From assembly GCA_021204545.1 (NCBI GenBank), contig JAJPZF010000021.1, forward strand, positions 1 to 5,111: a stretch of DNA of 5,111 bases, in the 5' to 3' direction. The notes beneath the pieces were generated by a model. That model saw only the letters and a list, made by a program, of their open reading frames with translations. It did not search any database and was not told where the DNA came from. Below are positions 1-5,111 of the stretch, piece after piece (the first letter of the stretch is position 1; each line of letters starts with the position of its first letter). Position numbers and translations under genes: made by a program. The stretch comes from Prevotellaceae bacterium. GTDB taxonomy: Bacteria > Bacteroidota > Bacteroidia > Bacteroidales > Bacteroidaceae.

Positions 1-3
1 AGG

Positions 4-55
4 CTCGGCTGCGCTCGGCAAATCAAGCAAGCTTGTTTGCTCTCGCTTGCACGAG
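4..55. repeat. Imperfect inverted repeat, likely dispersed intergenic element
   Basis: Two 24-nt arms (4-27 and 32-55) are imperfectly complementary around a CAAG loop. The inner stem is GCAAA, a bulged T, then CAAG (18-27) against CTTGTTTGC (32-40). The outer ends pair CTCG (4-7) with CGAG (52-55). It lies just beyond the 3' end of the aroA unit. From memory, very similar strings (read on the minus strand: GTGCAAGCGAGAGCAAA, then TTTGCCGAGCGCAGCCGA) recur between genes in many Bacteroidales genomes, so I infer a family repeat. It could also act as an mRNA 3' end, but there is no T tract on either side. Confidence 0.5.
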
Positions 56-113
56 TGTTCGGGGTTCTAATGCGTCGAGACCACATAATGACATAACGCC
101 CTACGGGTCGGAT

Positions 114-401
114 TTATTGCCGCCGCTCCCCCACTATCATCATCACCTCGTCCCTTAGCCCCAGGGGCAGCTCCACCTGCCTCAACTCAAGGCTTCGCAG
201 CCAGCCCGCCACCTCGTCCTCCCGCATGGTGTAAAGCACGTAGCGGAACTCCTCCGTCTCCTCGTCCGTGTAAGAGCCGGCAGGGCGACCGCGGTATGCG
301 TCCAGCTCCTCGTCGTCGTAATATTCCGCCTCCTGGGCAGCAGCGAGCATCTTGCGCTCGCACCTCTCGTGCATGCCGCAGCATGGCGTGTTATCGCTCA
401 T
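114..401 (-). CDS. Small conserved protein with CCGxHxxCE motif, downstream of aroA
   Basis: This 95-residue acidic protein has no function I can name. Its N-terminus carries a compact Cys/His cluster, C7-C8-G9-M10-H11-E12-R13-C14-E15, which could bind a metal or be redox active (inference). The rest is charged: an acidic stretch YYDDEELDAY (27-36) followed by probable helices (about 46-72 and 76-93). There is no signal peptide or membrane segment, so it is probably cytoplasmic. I chose the ATG at 401 because it overlaps the aroA stop in the string ATGAGCGATAA, an 11-nt overlap typical of translational coupling. A longer reading from 440 would run further into aroA. I recall similar small proteins behind aroA in other Bacteroidales, sometimes carrying an unsupported phospholipase label; nothing here resembles a phospholipase. 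Confidence 0.85.
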   Translation of the reverse strand: MSDNTPCCGMHERCERKMLAAAQEAEYYDDEELDAYRGRPAGSYTDEETEEFRYVLYTMREDEVAGWLRSLELRQVELPLGLRDEVMMIVGERRQ

Positions 402-1644
402 CCGCTTTGGTGATATTGAAGCCAGCCTGGGAAAGGTCATCCCAGAACCTTGGGTACGACTTGCTTACCACCTGTGGGTTGTTCACCCTCAACGCCCCGC
501 ACTGCAGGCAACACGGGGCGAGGGACATAGCCATGCGGTGGTCGTCGTAGGTGTCTATCGACGGGAATGCCATCGGCTGCGTCCTCTCTCCCGTCCAGGA
601 GATCTCGCCGTCGTCCGTGGCGCGAAGCACGAAGCCCAGCTTCCCCAGCTCCTTCTGCAATGCCGTGATGCGGTCCGTCTCCTTTATCCTGAGGTTATGC
701 AGCCCAGTGAGGCGGAACGTCACGCCCAGGCAGCAACACGTCGCCACGAGCGTCTGCGCAAGGTCAGGCTGCTCCCTGAGGTCCAGCTCGAGGTGGCTCG
801 CCGCCAGAGGGCATTTGCTCAGCCTGACACCCTCGCCGGCGAATGTGGTGCGCACCCCGAGAGGCAGGAAGAAGTCCCTCACGCGGCTGTCGCCCTGCAA
901 GCTTCCCTCGCGCAACCCCTTGAGCGTCACCTCTGCGTCTGCGTCACGGCTCAGAGCCACCGCCTCGTACCAGTAGCCCGCCGCGCTCCAGTCACTCTCC
1001 ACACTGTACTCCACAGCCTCGTAGGGCTTCTCGCTGACGCATATAACGTCCGCCCCTTCCCACCGCGCCTCAGCGCCGAACTCGCACATCATCCTTAACG
1101 TCATGTCTATGTAGGGGCGGCTCACCGTCCCGCCCGTCAGGCAGAGGCGCAGCCCTCCGCTCAGCTTAGGGGCTATCATGAGCAAGGCGGAGATGTACTG
1201 GCTGCTCACGTCGCCCCGCAGGCTTAGCGTGCCGCCCCTCAGCCTTCGTCCCTCAATGCGCAGTGGAGGGAAGCCCACCGCCCCCGTGTAACTGACGCTT
1301 GCGCCGAGCTGCCTCAGAGCGTCCACAAGCACACGGACGGGACGCCTCAGCATGCGCTCCGTGCCAGTGATGGTGTGAGAGCCCTCGGCCTGGCTGAAGT
1401 AAGCCGTGAGGAAGCGCATCGCCGTGCCCGCCGCCCCGATGTCCACCAGCCCGTCGCCCATGCGTAAAGCTCGCAGCATAACCCTCGTGTCGTCGCAGTC
1501 GGAGAGGTTAAGAGGCTGAGGCACGCCCCCCGAGAGCGCGCTCAAGATCAACGCCCTGTTGCTCAGGCTCTTGCTCGCGGGCAGGCATACAGCTGAGCTA
1601 AGCCTCAAGGGTGCAGTCACTCTTATGCTTTCCACAAAAGACAT
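391..1644 (-). CDS. aroA: 3-phosphoshikimate 1-carboxyvinyltransferase (EPSP synthase)
   Basis: This cytoplasmic enzyme joins shikimate-3-phosphate and phosphoenolpyruvate to give EPSP, the sixth step towards chorismate and the aromatic amino acids. The 417 residues hold all the landmarks of the family. They are PASKSLSNRA (22-31; K25, S26 and R30 bind substrate), AAGTAMR (71-77, the PEP loop), SSQY (147-150), SRPYID (175-180), QGDSR (250-254), PD294 (the E. coli D313 equivalent), KETDR (321-325), DDHRMAM (367-373) and K395 in VSKSYP. The segment between DDTRVMLRAL and GAAGTAMR is about 30 residues shorter than in E. coli, as I recall for other Bacteroidota AroA. Residue 78 is Phe where E. 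coli has P101. The start at 1644 begins the conserved N-terminus and lies 13-15 nt behind a predicted transcription start. An in-frame ATG at 1755 would run through the tRNA and is rejected. Confidence 0.97.
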   Translation of the reverse strand: MSFVESIRVTAPLRLSSAVCLPASKSLSNRALILSALSGGVPQPLNLSDCDDTRVMLRALRMGDGLVDIGAAGTAMRFLTAYFSQAEGSHTITGTERMLRRPVRVLVDALRQLGASVSYTGAVGFPPLRIEGRRLRGGTLSLRGDVSSQYISALLMIAPKLSGGLRLCLTGGTVSRPYIDMTLRMMCEFGAEARWEGADVICVSEKPYEAVEYSVESDWSAAGYWYEAVALSRDADAEVTLKGLREGSLQGDSRVRDFFLPLGVRTTFAGEGVRLSKCPLAASHLELDLREQPDLAQTLVATCCCLGVTFRLTGLHNLRIKETDRITALQKELGKLGFVLRATDDGEISWTGERTQPMAFPSIDTYDDHRMAMSLAPCCLQCGALRVNNPQVVSKSYPRFWDDLSQAGFNITKADER

Positions 1645-1663
1645 CCTTGCTTGGTTCGAGCCA

Positions 1664-1694
1664 CAAAAGTACGAAATAGTTTGGTGGAAACAAA
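1664..1694 (-). promoter_or_regulatory. Bacteroidota-type promoter for aroA
   Basis: On the minus strand, TTTG (complement of 1691-1694) is followed by a 19-nt spacer and TACTTTTG (complement of 1664-1671). This is an exact fit to the Bacteroidota primary sigma factor consensus TTTG-N19-21-TAnnTTTG. Transcription should start near 1657-1659, giving an aroA leader of only about 13-15 nt. Its -33 half is interlocked with that of the oppositely directed tRNA promoter. Confidence 0.8.
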
Positions 1695-1711
1695 AGAAGT
1701 GCCTACCTTTG
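1680..1711 (+). promoter_or_regulatory. Bacteroidota-type promoter for tRNA-Pro
   Basis: TTTG (1680-1683), a 20-nt spacer and TACCTTTG (1704-1711) fit the Bacteroidota consensus exactly. The expected start near 1718 lies about 10 nt before the mature tRNA 5' end at 1729, a plausible short 5' leader for RNase P to remove. The TTTG element falls inside the spacer of the minus-strand aroA promoter. Confidence 0.8.
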
Positions 1712-1728
1712 CCCCCGCCAAGCCTAAT

Positions 1729-1801
1729 CGGGATGTAGCGCAGTTGGTAGCGCACACGTCTGGGGGGCGCGAGGTCGCCAGTTCGAGTCTGGTCATCCCG
1801 A
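1729..1801 (+). tRNA. tRNA-Pro (anticodon GGG)
   Basis: The 73-nt cloverleaf ends at discriminator base A1801, and CCA is not encoded. The acceptor stem is CGGGATG (1729-1735) with CATCCCG (1794-1800), all seven pairs matching and showing the C1-G72 pair plus A73 typical of bacterial tRNA-Pro. The D stem is GCGC (1738-1741)/GCGC (1750-1753). The anticodon stem is CACGT (1755-1759)/GCGCG (1767-1771), with loop CTGGGGG placing GGG at 1762-1764 and G at position 37. The T arm is GCCAG (1777-1781), loop TTCGAGT, CTGGT (1789-1793). The anticodon stem has one A-C mismatch (positions 28-42) and a closing T-G wobble. With G34 it reads CCC poorly if at all; CCU and CCC decoding depends on wobble and on other Pro tRNAs. 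A single transcription unit is likely: its own promoter in front and a hairpin behind. Confidence 0.95.
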
Positions 1802-1807
1802 CGGCAG

Positions 1808-1839
1808 AAGCCCCTTCCTCAGCAGTGAGGAGGGGGCTT
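1808..1839 (+). terminator. Terminator-like hairpin after tRNA-Pro
   Basis: The 14-nt arm AAGCCCCTTCCTCA (1808-1821) pairs fully with TGAGGAGGGGGCTT (1826-1839), with one T-G wobble, around a GCAG loop. It begins 6 nt after the tRNA 3' end. The following bases (GCTTGTGTC) are only weakly T-rich, so it may stop transcription weakly or mainly protect the 3' end before trimming. Confidence 0.75.
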
Positions 1840-1872
1840 GCTTGTGTCAATATGTCAAAGAACGAACCAGGA

Positions 1873-1881
1873 GGGGGGGGG
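1873..1881 (+). repeat. Nine-G homopolymer tract
   Basis: Nine consecutive G residues lie between the tRNA hairpin and the thi control region, about 110 bp upstream of the predicted thi -7 element. Tracts of this length can vary by slippage and are also error-prone in sequencing. No coding frame crosses it that I believe. Confidence 0.8.
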
Positions 1882-1888
1882 CGAACGC

Positions 1889-1940
1889 TATGCCTTTATG
1901 TTCCTTTCAGTATGCCTTTCACTGGAAGCCCCATGCCTTT
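1889..1940 (+). repeat. Three ATGCCTTT direct repeats at about two-turn spacing
   Basis: ATGCCTTT occurs at 1890-1897, 1912-1919 and 1933-1940, 22 and 21 bp apart. A partial copy, TTCCTTTCAG (1901-1910), adds a further CCTTT, so CCTTT starts at 1893, 1903, 1915 and 1936, close to whole helical turns. They lie 50-100 bp upstream of the predicted thi -7 element. A multi-site regulator-binding region is one reading (inference); I do not recognise the motif. Confidence 0.5.
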
Positions 1941-1970
1941 GCTCATGACAAAAAGTTGCAGGCAAGGGGC
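1928..1970 (+). repeat. Inverted repeat upstream of the thi promoter
   Basis: GCCCCATGCCT (1928-1938) pairs with AGGCAAGGGGC (1960-1970), giving ten pairs and one A-A mismatch around a 21-nt loop. A T6 run at 1981-1986 begins 10 nt behind the stem. It could be a second, imperfect stop for readthrough from the tRNA, or part of a regulatory site. It overlaps the third ATGCCTTT repeat. Confidence 0.4.
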
Positions 1971-1989
1971 GGGATGAGCGTTTTTTCCC

Positions 1990-1997
1990 TATCTTCG
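1990..1997 (+). promoter_or_regulatory. Probable -7 element of the thi operon promoter
   Basis: TATCTTCG matches the Bacteroidota -7 consensus TAnnTTTG at all but one fixed base. It would start transcription near 2003-2005, just ahead of the riboswitch P1 stem at 2011. No TTTG or TTG sits at the usual 19-21 bp upstream; a T6 run (1981-1986) occupies part of that space. The weak -33 side lowers confidence, though the position relative to the aptamer is right. Confidence 0.5.
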
Positions 1998-2010
1998 CGC
2001 TTGGAATAAA

Positions 2011-2104
2011 TCTCGGGGGTGTCCCGACTGCTCCACATGGTGCGGCGAGGGGCTGAGATCATACCCACAGACCTGACGCAGACAATGCTGCCGTAGGGAG
2101 GAGA
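2011..2104 (+). ncRNA. TPP riboswitch (Thi-box) aptamer
   Basis: The conserved Thi-box strings are present in order: CGGGGGTGTCCC (2014-2025), GGGGCTGAGATCATACCC (2049-2066), ACCTGA (2071-2076) and CCGTAGGGA (2091-2099). The helices fold as expected. P1 is TCTC (2011-2014)/GAGA (2101-2104). P2 is GGGT (2017-2020)/ACCC (2063-2066). P3 is GTCCC (2021-2025)/GGGGC (2049-2053), with an extra hairpin at about 2030-2046. P5 is GCAG (2078-2081)/CTGC (2088-2091) with loop ACAATG. The CTGAGA segment (2053-2058) recognises the HMP ring of TPP in known members. Its place directly ahead of thiS-thiE-thiG-thiC means that TPP should repress the operon. Confidence 0.95.
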
Positions 2105-2120
2105 CAACTAATAATGGAGA

Positions 2121-2156
2121 CCCCGAGTGATGACCAAGGACGGTCGGCATTCGGGG
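2121..2156 (+). promoter_or_regulatory. Strong hairpin between TPP aptamer and thiS; candidate expression platform
   Basis: CCCCGAGTGATGACC (2121-2135) pairs with GGTCGGCATTCGGGG (2142-2156): 15 positions with one A-G mismatch and two wobbles, loop AAGGAC. It ends 15 nt before the thiS start at 2172. No T tract follows (CTAATTGTATAGG), so a classic intrinsic terminator is doubtful. Its 5' arm also contains CCCCGAG (2121-2127), the exact complement of CTCGGGG (2012-2018) in the aptamer, which allows an alternative pairing when TPP is absent (inference). Confidence 0.6.
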
Positions 2157-2171
2157 CTAATTGTATAGGCA

Positions 2172-2372
2172 ATGACAAGCATAAGGATAAACGGAAAGGC
2201 CGCGACGACGGAGGCCGCCACGCTCTTGGAGCTTGCCCGGGAGCTTGCCTTGCCCGAGAGGGGCGTGGCTCTCGCCATAGACGGCAGGTTGGCAAGGCGT
2301 GAAGAGTGGGACGGGACTGCCCTGAGGGAAGGCTCGGAGGTAATCATCGTGAAGGCGGCGTACGGGGGATGA
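2172..2372 (+). CDS. thiS: Sulfur carrier protein ThiS
   Basis: This 66-residue beta-grasp protein ends in the diagnostic Gly65-Gly66. In the family, ThiF adenylates this C-terminus and it then receives sulfur as a thiocarboxylate, which ThiG uses to build the thiazole ring. Visible features are the first strand SIRINGKA (3-10), the helix LLELARELAL (18-27), the GVALAIDG strand and turn (31-38), REEWDGTALREGSEVIIV (43-60) with its DG turn and EVxIV strand, and the tail KAAYGG. Length and layout are normal. The ATG at 2172 follows the riboswitch region with only a weak AGG upstream, usual for Bacteroidota. The stop overlaps the thiE start in ATGA. Confidence 0.95.
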   Translation: MTSIRINGKAATTEAATLLELARELALPERGVALAIDGRLARREEWDGTALREGSEVIIVKAAYGG

Positions 2373-2998
2373 CAAGGCTTCAGTTCATAACACACCAGAC
2401 GGATAGGTACTCTACGCTCGACACCGCGCGCCTCGCCCTCCAGGGGGGCTGCCGCTGGGTGCAGCTCAGGATGAAGGAGGCGAGCGGAAGGGAGCTATAC
2501 GAGGCTGCTGTTGAGGCTGTCGGGCTATGCCACGAGGCCGGGGCGAGGCTTATCGTTGACGACCGGCTGGACGTGGCATTGGCGGCGGGAGCGGACGGGG
2601 TGCACCTCGGGCAGAGGGACTTGCCCGTCGGCGAGGCGAGGAGACTGGCGGGAGCTGGCTTCATCATAGGCGGCACGGCGAACACCCTGGAGCAAGTGAG
2701 GGAACACTGGAGGATGGGGGCAAGCTACGTGGGGGCTGGCCCCTATCGCTTCACCACGACTAAGACGGGGCTCGCCCCTGTGCTTGGGCTGGAGGGATAC
2801 GAGAGCATCATACGCGGGCTGAGGCGTGAGGGCATAAGGCTGCCCTTGGTGGCTATAGGGGGCATCGGGAGAGAGGACATACCAGAGCTTATGCGTACGG
2901 GAGTGGACGGCATTGCGCTGAGCGGCAGTGTGCTGCGCGCGTCTGACCCCGCGGAGGAGATGAGACTGACACTTAAAGCATTAGAAGACTATGGATAA
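2369..2998 (+). CDS. thiE: Thiamine-phosphate synthase ThiE
   Basis: This 209-residue TIM-barrel enzyme couples HMP-diphosphate with thiazole phosphate to give thiamine phosphate and pyrophosphate. Motifs in order are QLRMK (32-36), [11 protein letters not shown] (61-71), [14 protein letters not shown] (74-87), IIGGTANT (99-106), [15 protein letters not shown] (120-134; the TTTK diphosphate loop), VAIGGI (161-166) and [12 protein letters not shown] (178-189). D65 and D84 are 19 residues apart, matching the two Mg-binding aspartates of the B. subtilis enzyme. D64 stands where many homologues have Asn. The start at 2369 overlaps the thiS stop by 4 nt (ATGA), and a longer in-frame reading from 2306 would lie inside thiS. 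The 3' end overlaps thiG by 8 nt. The length is normal for a single-domain ThiE, with no ThiD fusion. Confidence 0.95.
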   Translation: MTRLQFITHQTDRYSTLDTARLALQGGCRWVQLRMKEASGRELYEAAVEAVGLCHEAGARLIVDDRLDVALAAGADGVHLGQRDLPVGEARRLAGAGFIIGGTANTLEQVREHWRMGASYVGAGPYRFTTTKTGLAPVLGLEGYESIIRGLRREGIRLPLVAIGGIGREDIPELMRTGVDGIALSGSVLRASDPAEEMRLTLKALEDYG

Positions 2999-3755
2999 AC
3001 TTACGATAGCAGGCAGGGAGTTCGGCTCACGCCTGCTGCTTGGCACGGGGAAGTTCAACGACAACGCCCTTATGGCAAGAGCCATAGAGGCGAGCGGGGC
3101 GGAGCTGGTGACCGTGGCGATGAAGAGGATAGAACTGGGAGACACGGAGGACGACCTCCTGAGGCATATACAGGGTGTGCAGCTGCTGCCCAACACGTCG
3201 GGCGTGAGGGACGCGGAGGAGGCCGTCTTCGCCGCGCAGATGGCGAGGGAGGCGTTCGGCACTAACTGGCTGAAGCTGGAGATACACCCTGACCCCCGCT
3301 ACCTGCTGCCTGACTCGACGGAGACGCTCAAGGCGACGGAGCGGCTGGTGAAGATGGGCTTCGTGGTGCTGCCCTACTGCCAGGCAGACCCCACGCTGTG
3401 CAAGAGACTGGAGGAGGCGGGGGCTGCCACGGTGATGCCCCTCGGCGCTCCCATAGGCACGAACAAGGGTTTGCGCACGAGGGACTTCCTTCAGATTATC
3501 ATAGAGCAGGCACGTGTGCCGGTGGTGGTGGACGCCGGCATCGGCGCGCCAAGTCACGCGGCGGAGGCTATGGAGATGGGGGCGGACTGCTGTCTCGTTA
3601 ACACCGCCATAGCTGTCAGCTCTGACCCTGTCGAGATGGCAGTAGCCTTCAAGGAGGCGGTCATTGCAGGGCGCAGAGCCTACGAGGCGGGTCTCGGGGC
3701 GGTGCGGGACTGTGCGGAGGCGAGCTCGCCCCTTACCGCCTTCCTTGATAACTAA
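2991..3755 (+). CDS. thiG: Thiazole synthase ThiG
   Basis: ThiG forms the thiazole phosphate ring from 1-deoxy-D-xylulose 5-phosphate, dehydroglycine and ThiS thiocarboxylate. The 254 residues span the usual family length. K95 in NWLKLEIH is the Schiff-base lysine (K96 in B. subtilis). Other landmarks are [10 protein letters not shown] (13-22), ELVTVAMKR (38-46), [15 protein letters not shown] (65-79), [19 protein letters not shown] with its phosphate-binding glycines, [19 protein letters not shown] (a phosphate-site loop) and CLVNTAIA near the C-terminus. The ATG at 2991 overlaps the thiE stop in ATGGATAA, so coupling is likely. The dehydroglycine supplier (ThiH in anaerobes, ThiO in aerobes) is not in the window. 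Confidence 0.97.
   Translation: MDKLTIAGREFGSRLLLGTGKFNDNALMARAIEASGAELVTVAMKRIELGDTEDDLLRHIQGVQLLPNTSGVRDAEEAVFAAQMAREAFGTNWLKLEIHPDPRYLLPDSTETLKATERLVKMGFVVLPYCQADPTLCKRLEEAGAATVMPLGAPIGTNKGLRTRDFLQIIIEQARVPVVVDAGIGAPSHAAEAMEMGADCCLVNTAIAVSSDPVEMAVAFKEAVIAGRRAYEAGLGAVRDCAEASSPLTAFLDN

Positions 3756-5111
<1,356 letters not shown>

Noticed and set aside
95..110. A small hairpin CGCCCTACGGGTCG as terminator for the aroA unit
   Set aside because: The stem is only five pairs with a bulge and a three-base loop, and no T tract follows on the minus strand.
352..1098. A 248-codon plus-strand open frame opposite aroA
   Set aside because: It is a shadow of aroA in GC-rich DNA with no recognisable domain, while the opposite strand carries a complete EPSP synthase.
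1645..1755. A 37-residue N-terminal extension of AroA
   Set aside because: It would start inside the tRNA gene and cross both promoters. The conserved AroA N-terminus begins at the ATG at 1644.
1898..1946. A tiny minus-strand frame starting MSKGMGLPVKG
   Set aside because: Its Lys-Gly pattern comes from the ATGCCTTT repeats, and the third repeat is out of frame with the other two. No conservation can be judged from one sequence.
1651..1977. A plus-strand open frame of 108 codons through the tRNA
   Set aside because: It reads straight through tRNA-Pro, its terminator hairpin and the G tract. No family resemblance.
2114..2302. An upstream ATG frame of 62 codons over the riboswitch hairpin and thiS
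   Set aside because: It overlaps thiS in another frame, is highly charged low-complexity sequence, and starts within the riboswitch leader. No evidence for a leader peptide.

Overview
The window is a housekeeping stretch of a GC-rich member of the Bacteroidota, most likely order Bacteroidales. The evidence is of three kinds. Promoters match the Bacteroidota consensus (TTTG, about 19-21 bp, TAnnTTTG). The AroA has the short form of this phylum, followed by a small conserved CCGxHxxC protein. A thiamine operon in the order thiS-thiE-thiG-thiC sits behind a TPP riboswitch. GC content is high, yet AGG (Arg) and ATA (Ile) are used freely. I do not assign a genus.

Layout. Bases 1-113 hold an imperfect inverted repeat that resembles a dispersed intergenic element of Bacteroidales. 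Bases 114-1644 on the minus strand are a two-gene unit: aroA (EPSP synthase, shikimate pathway) and a 95-residue protein of unknown function, overlapping by 11 nt. From 1645 to 1728 lies a compact control region with two strong promoters pointing outward, one for aroA and one for the tRNA, whose -33 regions interlock. A tRNA-Pro(GGG) follows at 1729-1801 with a terminator-like hairpin 6 nt behind it. Bases 1840-1980 have no gene but contain a nine-G tract, three ATGCCTTT direct repeats about two helical turns apart, and an inverted repeat. A probable -7 element and a TPP riboswitch (about 2011-2104) then lead, through a strong hairpin, into thiS, thiE, thiG and thiC. The window ends inside thiC.

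How the genes work together. ThiS is the sulfur carrier and ThiG the thiazole synthase for the thiazole half of thiamine. ThiC makes the pyrimidine half (HMP-P) from AIR. ThiE joins the two halves into thiamine phosphate. The first three genes overlap by 4 and 8 nt, and thiC follows after 12 nt, so one TPP-sensing mRNA very likely expresses all four. The ThiS-activating enzyme (ThiF), the dehydroglycine source (ThiH or ThiO) and an HMP-P kinase (ThiD) are not visible and may lie beyond the right edge.

I see no defence, mobile or otherwise exotic gene system here. The points most worth a second look are regulatory: the interlocked aroA/tRNA promoters, a possible strand-swap expression platform in the riboswitch, and the phased repeats upstream of the thi promoter. 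The small protein behind aroA is the only gene of unknown function.
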